Position numbers and translations under genes: made by a program
DNA from: Epiperipatus broadwayi
Taxonomy: Eukaryota; Onychophora; Udeonychophora; Euonychophora; Peripatidae
Direction of reading: 5' to 3'
Assembly (NCBI GenBank): GCA_028023455.1
Contig: JAQFVV010012405.1
Location: forward strand, 6,471,334-6,535,333
Length of the DNA stretch: 64,000 bases
Part shown: in pieces, positions 37,590 to 49,219 of the stretch
Position numbering within the stretch: position 1 is the first letter of the stretch
How the letters are laid out: the number at the start of each line of letters is the position of its first letter
Notes under the pieces: generated by a model
The model's database searches: none
The model's input: the letters and a program-made list of their open reading frames with translations, nothing else
Told to the model about the DNA's origin: nothing

Positions 37590-39260
37590 ATATATATAAG
37601 TTCAAACTACAATATGACAAAAATCATTTTATTTTAGCATTAGCAATACTGGTAGAAGAAAATTATGTGACACACTCCAAGACAACTTAAATTAGAAAAT
37701 TATTAAACATTACTAACCTTCAATAAAATACAACCATTACAGTTTTCAAATAACATTATTTTATACTTTAATTTATTTATAATTTGTTTTATTTTTCCCC
37801 GTAATCTGAAGTTAAAGATAGGCATTTTATTTATATAATCAAGCGTTTGTCATAAAAGTATGTAGATTATTAAGAATGATGGGTAATACATTATACACCG
37901 TAATTTTTTATTTTTTACCAACTTTATATATGAATTTATATTAATATAAGTAAAAGGTAAAACAGCTTTTAAATAGCCCATTGGACAAAATCCTCTTCTA
38001 TAACTTTTTTACTTTTAATATAATTTTTATTGTTGAAATAAGTGGTTACATATATTAGTTTAGGTATATAAATAACTATATTACATATCTATACAAATAT
38101 ACGTATATATGTTACTTATAATAGAGTCGAAGAGAATTATGTATAAGTAGTGGAGAATTAATTAGGATATGAACTGTGCTATTAAATTTAGACTAATTGT
38201 TCGACTGGTCGGCTGATTAATTATATGTGTTTTAAATGAGGACATTATATAGTTAATAAAAGGTATTGGATATTAAAGCAAAGATTATATCCTAATTTCA
38301 ATGACCAATCATTAGAGTGGTGCAGGTAAGCATTATTAAGCTCCATGTGGCTGCTTATATATCTGGAGATGCAAGGGTTTATTCTCTAATTTTAATTTTA
38401 TTTATTTCGTTGTAGAAATGTGATTGGATTTTTTTGAAATTGGATTGAAGCAGAAATGATATCTAAGAATCAAAGAGGAAATAATATAAAAAATAATTTC
38501 TCTAATGCTTGGGAAAAATCCTCACTCTATGCTGTTGATGAATATATTATAAATGGGTTTGATTTGGATTTAATGATATATGTAATGATATTTTGGATAA
38601 ATTGGAAGTGATGGGTATGTAAAGAGAAAATACTGGATAGATTCTTTAGCTTTATGGCAAAATGGGAAATGAGTCTTTGGCAGATGATTTTTTTAGCTAT
38701 GAATATACAGATTGTTAATTCTTCACATTAATTTTCTTACCAGAATTTAAATTTTGGATAATCTATTTATTTGTGCTATGACGTAGAGATTGGAGTAATT
38801 TATAAATGCTCAGTTTTATAGTCAAGTTATAAGCTTTCTAGTAATTAATTTTTGTTGATAATGTTGCTTGAGGATGGCGTTTGTCACAGAGGTATTGAGA
38901 AGTTTTTGAAAAAGGTGTGATGCAAATAAATTTCTGAGAAACAGTAAAGAAGAAAGAATTACTTATTTGTATTTCCGAACTACAATTTGTGCTGGGATTT
39001 TTTTTAGCAATTTTTCTTTTTTGTTTTCACTTTAGTTAAGAATAAGTAGATAATTATTTACTGATTAATAACTAAATTGCTAGTAAAATACTGATAATAA
39101 AAGAATCCTAAACCGGATTAAGTTTTATCCAGTTCAAATTCACATCAAAATAATAATTATCAGATCAATTTATCATATATATTAATAACATTAGTAATTG
39201 ATGTCACATTTTGCATATCAATTAAACATTCTTTCTCTCTCTATATATATATAAATTAAT
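37590..39260. other. AT-rich sequence, nothing recognised
   Basis: No supported gene. CT/TA simple sequence lies just before the RTE insertion at about 39,230-39,255. Confidence 0.4.
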
Positions 39261-39271
39261 ACCCCAAACTT
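39261..39271 (+). repeat. Left target-site duplication of the RTE element
   Basis: ACCCCAAACTT here matches ACACCAAACTT at 42556-42566 at 10 of 11 positions, and together they bracket the element exactly where homology to the other copies starts and stops. Confidence 0.75.
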
Positions 39272-39563
39272 GGCTGCAGAAAGGAGTTTGCTATTAACTG
39301 AAAGGAGACCCTTTGATTCCTCTTGGAGGCCTTAAAGGAACCGAGCAGGGCAAATTCCTAATGTCCACTCCATACGTTCTTGTCGTTGCAGCTGTTATTA
39401 CTATATGTTTATTCATATAGTATACGAACATGGATGGGCTGCTCACCAACACGCCTTAGCCAGCGTGGTGAGTTTATTGGCTTTTTACCTCTGAGTTTAA
39501 GATCAAGAAACACCATGGTCTTTCTTCTCAGTGCCTGATAAGGCAGAATGAATGTTTGTGTAA

Positions 39564-42326
39564 ATGATAAAGATTTTTCCCAATTATACAATTATGACAG
39601 ACAAAAATAAAGCATGGCCCTTAATCCCAGGAGGCTGTAAAGTCACCAACCAAGGCAGCGGTTGGTGGCTGAAGGCGGAGGGTGCTAAGAATATCCTGGA
39701 GGCGGACCCAGGCTGCCATTTGATGACGACTTTTTATTTAGGTACTTACAACTGCAGATCACTTTCAAGTGAAGGAAGATTGCAAGAATTAGAAGAAGAA
39801 CTCTCTTATATTAAATGGGATATTATTGGACTTTGTGAAGTTAGAAGAAAAGGTGAAGAGACAATTGATTTAAAAAGTGGACATATGCTCTATTATAAAG
39901 GCACAAATATTGGAAATACAAGTGGAGTAGGATTCATTATAAATAAAAAGTGGAAGAACAATATTGTGGAGATTGATGGTGTATCAGACAGAGTGGCAAG
40001 ATTAGTTATACAACTTAATAGCAGATATCAAATGCAGATAATTCAGGTTTATGCCCCAACAAGTTCTCATAGTGATGAAGTAGTAGAAGATTTTTATATG
40101 GATGTACAAAAGGCTTTTGATCAGAGTAAACAACATTTTAAAATTGTTATGGGAGATTTTAATGCTAGAATTGGTAAACAAATGAAAGATGAAAGTGTTG
40201 TAGGTAATTTTGGTTATGGTAATAGAAATGAGAGAGGACATAGACTTGTGGAGTTTGCAGAGAAGGAAAAACTTTATATTATGAATTCTTTTTTTGAGAA
40301 AAATGTTAGAAGGAAATGGACATGGAAGCATCCAAATGAAGGTACAGCAGAATTGGATTATATTTTGACTAATAGGAAATACATATTTCAAGATTGTAAT
40401 GTTCTTAATAAATTTAACACAGGAAGTGATCATCGATTAGTAAGGGGTAAGATACATGTTAATGTAAAACTAGAGAGACAAAAATTATTAAGAAAAACTA
40501 TATTTACAGTTGATATTCCTAATCTTCAGAAACATTCTAATGAATTTAAATTAGAACTTACAAATTGGTTTCAAGTATTAGTAGATTTTGAACATGATTC
40601 AGATTTGAATGAAATTAATATGAAAATAACTGATACACTTTTAAAAACTGCAACAAAGATAGCTGGTAGAAAAAAGCAGCAATTGACTAATAAAATTTCT
40701 ACTGAGACTAGAGAACTTATGAAGAAAAGAAGGAATATGAAGATATGCAAGAATGATGCATTAAAAAGAATTGAATATCTCGAATTTTGTAAAATGGTGC
40801 GGAAAAGAGTTGAAAATGATATAAGAAAGTATAATTGTGAACTAGCAAGGAAAGCTGTAGAAGAAAATAAAAGTCTTAAGAATGTAAAACAACATTTTGG
40901 TATTGGTAGGAAATTTATATCTGCAATAAGAAAAAAAGATGGAATTATTACTAAAAGTATAGATGACATCATGAAATTGGTAAAAGATTTTTATCAAGAA
41001 TTATATAGTAATAAAGAACAAGTACCTCCTATATCTATTACATCTTCCGAATTGCCCAGAATTTTAAATGAAGAAGTGAGAAATGCAATTAAATGTATGA
41101 AAAAAGGAAAGGCTCCAGGTAATGATGGAATTATAATTGATATATTAAAAGAAGCAGGTGAAGAAACAGAAAAAATATTATCAAAGTTATATACCAAATG
41201 TCTAAATGATAAAGATGTACCGGATGATTGGAAGAATGCAGTAATAATATTAATATTTAAAAAAGGTGATAAAGAAGATATTAGAAATTACAGACCTATC
41301 AGCCTTTTATCAGTTTTATATAAAAATTTTACCAAGATAATTACAACTCGTCTACAGAGAACCTTGGATTTTCACCAACCAAGAGAACAAGCTGGATTTA
41401 AAAGTGGTTTTAGTACAGTAGATCATATTCAAGTATTGAGAGAAGTTATAGAAAGGACAAATGAATATGAGTTGTCATTATGTTTTGGATTTGTAGATTA
41501 TGAAAAGGCATTTGATTCTATAAACATTTCTTCAGTGATTAAAGCATTGGATCATCAAGGTATAGATCCAGGATATTGTCATATTTTAAAGAATATTTAT
41601 AAAAATGCAACAGCAACAATTAGATTACATAATGATACTGGGAAAGTCAACATTGAGAAAGGTGTAAGACAAGGTGACTCCATATCTCCAAAACTTTTTA
41701 CAGCAGTGCTGCAAGAAGTATTTTGTGGATTAAAATGGGAAACTAAAGGAGTGAAAGTAAATGGAGATTATTTAAGTCATTTAGATTTCGCAGATGATGT
41801 AGTTGTTTTTGCAAATAATGCTTCCGAGCTGCAGGAAATGTTGCAGGAGTTATCAGATCGGAAAGTAGGACTAAAGATAAATGTTAAAAAGACTAAAGTA
41901 ATGTTTAATCGATTTGCTCAAAATATGAAAATAAAGATTGATTATGATGAATTAGAAGAAGTTAAGAGTTACAAATACCTTGGTCAGATTATTAATACAG
42001 ATGGAAACATAATAGAGGAAATTAATCATAGAATTAAACTTGGTTGGAGTGCTTTTGGTAGAAATAACTTGATATTAAAAGGAAATATGCCTATGTGTTT
42101 GAAAAGAAAGGTTTTTAACAAATGTGTTTTACCAGTTCTTACTTATGGATCTGAGACTTGGACACTTAATAGAAGATCAATACAGAGACTTCAGACCACT
42201 CAAAGAAGTATGGAGAGATGTATGTTGGGAGTAACAAGAAGAGATCGAAAACGCAATGTATGGGTAAGAGAACAAACAGGTGTTACTGACCTCATTGAAA
42301 AAATTAAAAGATTGAAGTGGAGTTAG
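39564..42326 (+). CDS. RTE endonuclease/reverse transcriptase polyprotein, prematurely terminated
   Basis: The 920-residue frame encodes the retrotransposition enzyme of the element. It nicks target DNA and copies the element RNA from the nicked end. The apurinic-type endonuclease spans about residues 55-300: TYNCRSLS, the acidic motif CEVRRKGEE (about 90), [17 protein letters not shown] (about 196) and SDHR (about 288). The reverse transcriptase spans about 500-830: [37 protein letters not shown] with catalytic D (about 645), [10 protein letters not shown] (about 700) and FADD (about 743). The first Met is at 39564; Met54 (39723) just before the endonuclease is an alternative start. A TAG at 42324-42326 replaces the Trp codon present in the copy at 0.4-1.1 kb, removing about 70 C-terminal residues that include the GHIARRDDNRW block. 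A 6-nt in-frame deletion also lies near residue 760. Confidence 0.93.
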   Translation: MIKIFPNYTIMTDKNKAWPLIPGGCKVTNQGSGWWLKAEGAKNILEADPGCHLMTTFYLGTYNCRSLSSEGRLQELEEELSYIKWDIIGLCEVRRKGEETIDLKSGHMLYYKGTNIGNTSGVGFIINKKWKNNIVEIDGVSDRVARLVIQLNSRYQMQIIQVYAPTSSHSDEVVEDFYMDVQKAFDQSKQHFKIVMGDFNARIGKQMKDESVVGNFGYGNRNERGHRLVEFAEKEKLYIMNSFFEKNVRRKWTWKHPNEGTAELDYILTNRKYIFQDCNVLNKFNTGSDHRLVRGKIHVNVKLERQKLLRKTIFTVDIPNLQKHSNEFKLELTNWFQVLVDFEHDSDLNEINMKITDTLLKTATKIAGRKKQQLTNKISTETRELMKKRRNMKICKNDALKRIEYLEFCKMVRKRVENDIRKYNCELARKAVEENKSLKNVKQHFGIGRKFISAIRKKDGIITKSIDDIMKLVKDFYQELYSNKEQVPPISITSSELPRILNEEVRNAIKCMKKGKAPGNDGIIIDILKEAGEETEKILSKLYTKCLNDKDVPDDWKNAVIILIFKKGDKEDIRNYRPISLLSVLYKNFTKIITTRLQRTLDFHQPREQAGFKSGFSTVDHIQVLREVIERTNEYELSLCFGFVDYEKAFDSINISSVIKALDHQGIDPGYCHILKNIYKNATATIRLHNDTGKVNIEKGVRQGDSISPKLFTAVLQEVFCGLKWETKGVKVNGDYLSHLDFADDVVVFANNASELQEMLQELSDRKVGLKINVKKTKVMFNRFAQNMKIKIDYDELEEVKSYKYLGQIINTDGNIIEEINHRIKLGWSAFGRNNLILKGNMPMCLKRKVFNKCVLPVLTYGSETWTLNRRSIQRLQTTQRSMERCMLGVTRRDRKRNVWVREQTGVTDLIEKIKRLKWS

Positions 42327-42543
42327 GCTGGACATATTGCTAGAAGAGATGATAATAGATGGACAATTGAAATTTTAAACTGGATTCCAAGAGTTGTAAA
42401 AGACCCAGAAGGAGACCACATGTAAGATGGATGGATGAAATAAGAAAATGTGTAGGGGTGATGTGGAGAAGAGAAGCTAAAGATCGGAGAAGATGGATTA
42501 AACTTGGAGAGACCTTCATCCTGCAGTGGATTGATAATGGTTG
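42327..42543 (+). pseudogene. Separated C-terminal coding remnant of the RTE ORF
   Basis: Downstream of the TAG the codons for GHIARRDDNRWTIEILNWIP continue, then one base is missing (AGAGTTG here versus AGAGATTG near 985), so the remaining codons to GETFILQWIDNG are in another frame. Simple readthrough of the stop would therefore not restore the normal C-terminus. Confidence 0.88.
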
Positions 42544-42555
42544 ATAATGATGATG

Positions 42556-42566
42556 ACACCAAACTT
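42556..42566 (+). repeat. Right target-site duplication of the RTE element
   Basis: ACACCAAACTT; partner of 39261-39271. See that entry for the comparison. Confidence 0.75.
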
Positions 42567-43485
42567 CTTTTTAAATCTTGTTTTATAAAAATATAACTAC
42601 ACACCAACGTTTCAATTATTTTATAATATGGTCTTTTTCAAAGAAAATTGAAAAATACAAATATAAATATCACATATTCTAAACAAATCCAAAATTAAAA
42701 AATACTAAAAAAAAACCTTTCTATTACAAATAATCTCAAAACCTTGTCAAAGTCTTTCTATTTATATACCTATCCAAAAATACTCTAAAAACATTAATTA
42801 GCACCTGTATTATTATTATTTTTCTTTTCTATTAACATTCAATTCAGGCTCGCTCTCTATATATACGAACAATCTTAGTATATCAAATATTAAAAGCGCT
42901 ATTGCTGTATTATGAAAACTATATATAAATTAGTATATTAATTGTAAAATAGTTAAATAATTCTTTTTTACTCTCTTTATATAGAGATAATATTCGTTAT
43001 ACATGTAAAGTAATAATTAATATTGAATTACTTGTATTAAATATTGATCGCTTTTAAATTGTATGTATTGTGTGTCTACGTATACATATAAATACGTACA
43101 TATAAATTAAAAAAAAAAAACTACAGTAATTAAAGTCTTCCCTCCCTGTCCAGAGGCTATATTGTTTGATATACAAGTCATGTGACAATCTGCTTCATGT
43201 TTTTATTAATGATTATTGATTAACTGAATACAGATTTTTATCTTAGCATGTAATTCAGTTTTTATTTGTAGTTAACTGGGTGGGATAATATTTCCTTAAT
43301 TTTCCTAATTCATTAAATGATTAACAGGTAAATAAAACACCTGTCTAGCTGCATTTTTAAAATTTGTGGTAGATTTTTTTTTTTGCTAAAATAAACAAAA
43401 GATAATAAATACTGTGTAAAACTTATTTCGGTTTCTTTTTTTTTTTGTAATAATTTAAATTTCATTCTGCATGGTTTGGTGAAGA
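42567..43485. other. AT-rich sequence, nothing recognised
   Basis: No supported gene or repeat. Confidence 0.4.
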
Positions 43486-43489
43486 GTGC

Positions 43490-43590
43490 GGTCCGTGCGG
43501 TCCATGGAATATGGACCAGCTGTATCACTTCCGGTAATCGAACTTATAATTGAAATATTTATTGCTTGAGAGTTCATAAGTTCTATGTTC
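43490..43590 (-). repeat. Possible SINE fragment with shared 3' domain
   Basis: The minus strand contains CTTATGAACTCTCAAGCAAT, the 3' domain of the array at 8.6 kb. The flanking GC-richer block (GTGCGGTCCATGGAATATGG, ATCACTTCCGGTAATCGAAC) resembles 54,955-54,985 and may be a degenerate tRNA-like head. Confidence 0.4.
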
Positions 43591-43599
43591 TTTAATGCA

Positions 43600-44515
43600 A
43601 TGACGTAATTGTATATTCTTGAGTTGAGCTGTGCTCATCTTTATACTTCCTATACAGTCTATGATTATGTATGAACATATTTATATGTATGTTTACATAA
43701 ACATACATATCTATTTTTATATCGACGCATATATAAATATACATCTCAATTTTTTAACACATTAAAAGTAATTAAACTGTTCAAAATAATAATTTTGAAA
43801 TCGTTGACTTTTTATGCTTTGAGGAATTAAACTTTAAGATTTTGTGAAATATTATGTTTTCATTCAAATCTGTAGATACGGAAGCCCTCCTTGGCTAAAT
43901 CTGAATTTCCTGCTCCAGTTTTTACTTCAATTTGATGGTCATCGTAGATGTGGGCATCCTTACAATGACTGTCTCACCAGCTGACTGGATAATGGAAACC
44001 CTTAAAGTTTGCTGCTGACCTTAGAAAAGACACAGAATGAAACACTCTATATGATGAAATAATGACAAGAAAAGAGTGAAAAAAACAAACCACAAACCTT
44101 CTGATGTCTGCTTGCAAAATATTTAGAATAATTAAACTAGCAATTGTTTATCAATTCATTAGAAGATGTTTTAATCAATTAGAAAATAAGAGTAGTATTA
44201 CAAAAGAAAGAAACAAATTAATTATTTTATTAGTTGAAAGTTACATTTAATCATATTTACGTGTGGAAATGAGAAAATCAAAATTTAACTATCCATTACC
44301 CCACCACCCGTACTGGGAGAAAGAATACGGGCTGTTTTTTTTTTTTATTGAAAAAAGAAACTTAAAAAATGACAAACGCACACATACACTATTTACCCAT
44401 TAACGTCAGTTAAATTGATTAGTAACAATGAAGATACTCTAACCACTGCATCAAATTAATATGTCTAAGTATGTGTGCATATATATAAACAGGTACGCAA
44501 AATATGTATCATATA
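43600..44515. other. AT-rich sequence, nothing recognised
   Basis: No supported gene. A GC-richer block ACCCCACCACCCGTACTGGG at about 44,296 is unexplained. Confidence 0.4.
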
Positions 44516-44519
44516 TATA

Positions 44520-44632
44520 TATTCATATGTCATAGCATCGGCCGCGACGCGAACCCACAACAGTCTGCAACCAACTACTTGCTTGCGAGGCGGCTGCGAT
44601 GACCTCTCGGCTAACAACGCTTGACATACATA
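44520..44632 (-). repeat. tRNA-like SINE head (family C)
   Basis: On the minus strand: GTTAGCCGAGAGGTCATCGC (A-box region), GCCGCCTCGCAAGCAAG, and GTGGGTTCGCGTCGCGGCC (B-box GGGTTCGCGTC). The order and spacing are tRNA-like and the copy is less decayed than those at 4.5 and 7.55 kb. The acceptor stem does not close, so it is a SINE or tRNA pseudogene more than a tRNA gene. Confidence 0.65.
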
Positions 44633-44734
44633 TAAATATTTATATATACATATGCGAGTGCAAAGAATGTATTAAGTCTTTTCTTAATCTTTTTCCATTC
44701 TTATTTCGCCTGTACATTTCAGTTTAACAGTAGA

Positions 44735-44850
44735 GCGGTAGGCGGATTTAAAGACAAAGATCCGTGAATCATAATCCGACTCTGTAACTTCCAGTTCTCT
44801 GACATCATATGATCTCTTGAGCAATAACCCTTTTCATTGTCGAATCTATA
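44735..44850 (+). repeat. SINE fragment with shared 3' domain
   Basis: AGTAGAGCGGTAGGCGGATT is A-box-like and TTCTCTGACATCATATGATC then TCTTGAGCAATAACCC gives the 3' domain shared with the 8.6 kb array. The B-box region is weak. Confidence 0.5.
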
Positions 44851-44931
44851 TTTATTCAACTCTCTAAGATTTATGATGCCATGACTAATGTTGAGGATGG
44901 ATCAAAGTTGATAATACCTTTATGTTTAATT

Positions 44932-45320
44932 AGAGGGGATTTGAACCCAGACTTTTAATTTTTCATCCATTCTATCTTATACAACCAATACATATTATCA
45001 CATACATGTGAAAAAAATAAATGATCTCCGGCATACGTATTTCATGCTGAACTCATCATTGGTCCAAATCATCATCTCCCATACATATATAAGCAATGTT
45101 CAGTTTATATTAAGATAGCAAATCTTGAAATTTTAATGGTTTAATGGACAGGCTTCACTTTCTTCATTCCCCAACTCTTCAATCATCTATATCATTGAAA
45201 ATCTGATGATGGCATGTTCAAAGCCCTTGTTTGTCAATTTTGTTATCATACACATGTATACCGTAAAACATTCTGACCCCTCATATGTAAGATGTTAAGA
45301 CTATTTTAAATACACAGAAG
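44932..45320 (-). repeat. Family B element, nearly full length
   Basis: From GAGGGGATTTGAACCCAGAC through ATCTTATACAACCAATACAT, TGTTCAGTTTATATTAAGAT, TTTAATGGACAGGCTTCACT, CATTGAAAATCTGATGATGG to CATTCTGACCCCTCATATGT and a GGAGGGGAAGAATACAG end. This copy shows the far edge of the family best. Confidence 0.78.
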
Positions 45321-45324
45321 AGGG

Positions 45325-46435
45325 AGGGGAAGAATACAGGCTGAATCTGTAATATTTTAAATATAAGTACTTGTATTTAAAATATTATCTTTATGTTTAT
45401 ATATGCATTTTTATTAGACTAAAAGTTACCTTGCAATGAATGTTGTGTTCAGCAAGAATTAAGATGCATTGTGAAAAGCTCGATAGATTCAGAGGATGGT
45501 AGAATGACTAAATGTTGTTCCCCATTCTATGGGAAGGAGTAAGATGATTATTGAGAGTAGAATCAGAATGGTGTTGCTGATGAAAATATCAGCTAGAATA
45601 ACTTATAGTTAAGGGCAATTTAGCAAGATTGAAAAGCAGAACAAAGTTGTTTGATATTGTCATATCATGAACTTAAAAGGGTAAAAAAATAAAATAAATA
45701 ATGTATGTTTTTAAGAAGTGCACAACAATGGATAGTTTCAGTGGTTCATTTAAAGTGTTTTAAAATGATTAAACTGAAATAAGGGGATAGTAGCAGTTAC
45801 TTTTAAAATTCTTCATGACTTTATGCAAACAAGCTTGTGAATTCATTGTAACCAGATATACATTTTGGTTATTGAAGCACTTAATAAGACTAAATAGGTA
45901 ATCCCAAGGTATAAATTAAAGAATTAGAATGTAAATTTGAAAGTAATAAAGCACCCCCCCCCTCATTTCCTTATTTAATTTTAAAACTATTTCTTTCGAA
46001 TTTATAAATATCAAATTATTATTCCATTAACCAAGAATATCAAAATATATATCACATGTTTTTTACTTCATGCATGATACAGCAAAAACATTAAAATGCA
46101 GTAACATGAAATATAATAGTATTATTATTAAAGACATACTGTTCAAATAAATTTAAAATCTTGTATTTTCTAAAATTATTACTAGATCAGAAGGTATATA
46201 AACAAAAAAAAGAAGAGATAATTGAATTACTTAATAAATAGGATTATAAAATTGAAAATATTGATCAAATAATATTCTGGGAAGACAATTTGAGTTGTTG
46301 AAAAACAGATTCTTTGATTAATAGGCAACACATCTATAAAAGAAGCATTAAACTTTTCTGTAATTTAAGTGAAGTCTTGAATTAAATTGAATTTGCTACT
46401 AACTATCTAAGATAAATCAGGAAATGAAGAATTCT
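45325..46435. other. AT-rich sequence, nothing recognised
   Basis: No supported gene. A C9 run lies at 45,954-45,962. Confidence 0.4.
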
Positions 46436-46437
46436 AC

Positions 46438-46619
46438 TATAGAAAGTAATTAATATTTACTAAGGCTGTAACCTCAAGCATGTGCATGTAAAAATGTGAT
46501 AGTAGGGACCTCTACAGGTCTTAACCACAAGCCCACACATACACATGCTTGAGGTTACAGCCTTAGTAAATATTACTTATGTAATCAATGTGTGTTTAAA
46601 TAAATTTATAGAAAGTAAT
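46438..46619. mobile_element. Small hairpin (MITE-like) element with 13-bp target duplication
   Basis: A 39-bp arm (46451-46489, starting TAATATTTACTAAGGCTGTA) is complementary to 46537-46575 with one mismatch. The loop between contains GTAGGGACCTCTACAGGTCT. The right arm is followed by about 31 bp, and the whole is flanked by exact 13-bp repeats TATAGAAAGTAAT (46438-46450, 46607-46619). The asymmetric extra 31 bp on one side is unusual for a terminal-inverted-repeat transposon and would also fit a retroposed hairpin RNA. No other copy is in the window. Confidence 0.78.
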
Positions 46620-46621
46620 GT

Positions 46622-47600
46622 AAGACTAGAGATACAATATGATTGGCAGTCATCATAAACTGATTTTAACATTTTATACCAGTCATTATGATAAGAAGGC
46701 AATAATAGTGTACTGGAAGAAATACCCTATTTGATATATTCATTAAACTACAGAAATCAATGTTAATGCTATCATAATTTCTAAAATATCTATATAATAG
46801 TCTCTAGAACTATTTTGACAATTGTTCTGTCTTCACAGAAAAAAGAATGCCACACTGCAAAATCCTAAAAAAATAACCTTTACAATGATAGCCTGTTGTT
46901 TGTATGATTATTTGATATGTTAACCTGAGCTACAACTCTGACCTTCTAAATTATCTGCCTGTAATCCAATTAGAAAGCCTAACATCATAGCTGATTTATA
47001 GAAGAAGCTGTCTACAGTTCAAGAAATAAACTACACAAGAATTTTGAACTTTGTTAGATCAATTGTCGGTGTTTCAATCAAAAAAGGGAAATCCAACTTT
47101 CAAATATGCTAAATGTACATATGAAATTCCATTAATTTAATAATGACTTTATTTATCTAAACTTAATAGACCCAAATTTATAATTATTATTATTATTATA
47201 TTCTAAGCAATTTAACAATTATAATTTTATCTATCTCACATTTTCTTCAGAGTAGATTTTGCTTCTCTAGTATGCAACTTTATTGAATAAAATTGTATGA
47301 AAAGTGATAATTTTGTAAGGAGATTACATTTTATGTAGTCAAAATAAGAGTCATAGATCACATGACCCTATCTCTTAAGCTTTTTTCATTAATTTCTTAG
47401 AAAATTATTGTATTTTATGTTATAGCATTTTAATGTTTCTACTTTACTATGCATATAATAAAAGGCATGTGATATATGTTTTGATATTCTTGATTAATGG
47501 AGTAATAATTTGATGTAAATTACTAAATACTAAAGAAGAGATATTAAATATAATTTTTAATGAAATAAAATGACTTGGGAAATACCTTTATTCAATCATC
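46622..47600. other. AT-rich sequence, nothing recognised
   Basis: No supported gene or repeat; a short (ATT) run near 47,184-47,200. Confidence 0.35.
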
Positions 47601-47603
47601 ATC

Positions 47604-47875
<272 letters not shown>

Positions 47876-48391
47876 TGTAATCATCTTACTTTTAATGAGC
47901 ATATAAGATATATTATAAGTAAAGCATATAGACGGATGGGTTGTATTTTGAGATTTGAAAGAGATTTATCTCCTTATATAAAGTACATATTATTCTGTTT
48001 TCTTGTTGTACCTTTGTTGGAGTATAGTTCTTTTATATGGAATTTGGATTTGATTTATATTGAATCTAAAATTTCTAATGTAGAGAAAAGATTTATTAAG
48101 TTAATAAAGGGAGAAATTTTAAATCTTAAAACAATACTAACTGAAAGAAAACTAAATAAAGATATAGTGTTTTTAAAAAAGTTAATTGATGGAAAAATTG
48201 ATGTTAATGATTGTATATCTAAAATTGAATTAAGAGTGCCTTCTTACTTGTTAAGGGAAATGTACACTTTTAATATTAAAAAAAGTAAAAATTCTTTTTT
48301 AAATAAATCTGTCATTAACAGATTGCAAAAGTTATATAATCAAAAATTCAATAATAACATTGATATTTTTTTGTCATTACTTTATAAATAA
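47876..48391 (+). pseudogene. Jockey-like LINE reverse-transcriptase C-terminal fragment, frame intact
   Basis: About 170 codons remain open: FNEHIRYIISKAYRRMGCI (the H-I-I-KA-R-LG block after the RT thumb), VVPLLEYSSFIWNLD (the P-LEY-S-VW block), ISNVEKRFIKLIKG (I--VQ-RF---), and DIVFLKKLIDGKIDVNDCIS with ELRVPSY, which are the conserved end of Jockey/R1-type LINE proteins. It ends at a stop at 48391. The 5' part is replaced by the AAT array, and the open frame runs back into it as a false poly-Ile stretch. Despite AT-rich codon use no stop has appeared, so it is fairly young or taken from a young source. Confidence 0.82.
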
Positions 48392-48394
48392 TGT

Positions 48395-48630
48395 TAAAAA
48401 GAAATTGAATTTACTGTAGATAACATGTACTTATATATTTTTTCATATTTTAATTATGAATTGTAATTTTATTTATTGTATATTTTTGTTAAAATGTTAG
48501 TATATTGAATGTTCAAGTTACCAATTTTTGAATCATCTACTTGCTTGTTTTTTCATGATAAACTTAGAAAGGGCTTATCATGCCTCTCTTGATGGTTTAG
48601 ATATTGTCCCACACAAAGGGCTTTATCATC
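48395..48630. other. Probable LINE 3' UTR or flank, nothing else recognised
   Basis: AT-rich sequence following the LINE stop; no clear tail repeat. Confidence 0.3.
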
Positions 48631-49218
48631 ATTGCATATATGCATAAGCGTTCAAGGAGATAAATTGAATATCTTCTTTTTTTCTTATCAAAAATCATTC
48701 ACACATAGATTATACACCCTATTTTAAAAAAACACTGTTAAAAGATTATTTTAGTCTTATTGAAGTAATTGAATTGGTGGAATCAATTTAATCATCAAAG
48801 CTGTCAATAATAAAATACTCTCTTAAGACATTCATAGTTGCGATATTAATTAATCTTATGGTTTCTTTATTTTAATTTAATGGTAATAAACATTATTATT
48901 ATATTTATTAAATTAATTCAGCTGATGTTTGTTTCATATATATTACTTTTTATAAATCTCCACATATACACTCTAATGCAATTTTTTTTATATAATTCTT
49001 TTAATTTTCTAACAGTTTCAACTGCCTTGCAGTCTTCATCAGAGCTACAACATTTAAACATATAATCATATAACCATTACTCTCTCTCTATATAAAAATA
49101 GATATTTTATATTATTATTCATAATCATATTTGAGCAGACAAAATTGTTAAAAAATTAAAGGAATTATATAAAAAAATTGCATATATGCATAAGCGTTCA
49201 AGGAGATAAATTGAATAT
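48631..49218 (-). mobile_element. Insertion with hammerhead-like core (copy f) between 42-bp direct repeats
   Basis: An exact 42-bp direct repeat (48631-48672 and 49177-49218, containing CATATATGCATAAGCGTTCA) bounds about 504 bp. On the minus strand the insert holds CTGATGA (49042-49036), one extra A, the hairpin GACTGC-AAG-GCAGTT, then GAAAC (ending 49015). Arms 48976-49013 and 49147-49183 are reverse complements with two mismatches and one gap, and lie on either side of the core. No ORF is supported. A 42-bp duplication is long for most transposons, but Penelope-like elements are known for irregular target duplications. Confidence 0.68.
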
Positions 49219-49219
49219 A

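Larger units (their letters stand above)
39272..42555 (+). mobile_element. Near-complete RTE-clade non-LTR retrotransposon, about 3.28 kb
   Basis: The element starts at GGCTGCAGAAAGGAGTTTGC, the same 5' edge as the copy ending at 19,281. It has a 5' UTR of about 290 bp, one long ORF with endonuclease and reverse transcriptase, and a very short 3' UTR ending in TGATAATGATGATG. Total length, the single ORF and the trinucleotide-like tail all fit RTE elements. The target-site duplication (11 bp, one mismatch) and near-identity to the copy at 1-1156 indicate a recent insertion. Two lesions near the C-terminus (TAG at 42324 and a 1-nt deletion near 42,392) probably disable this copy. Confidence 0.93.

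Noticed and set aside
40002-41197. Minus-strand open frames inside the RTE ORF
   Set aside because: Antisense shadows of the real coding strand, without domain similarity.
44520-44632. Functional tRNA gene
   Set aside because: A- and B-box-like blocks are present, but the acceptor stem does not close and related diverged copies exist at 4.5 and 7.55 kb, so a SINE is more likely. tRNAscan-type scoring would decide.
46190-47100. Possible decayed transposon coding region
   Set aside because: Frames full of stops gave vague peptide runs, but no motif I could name.
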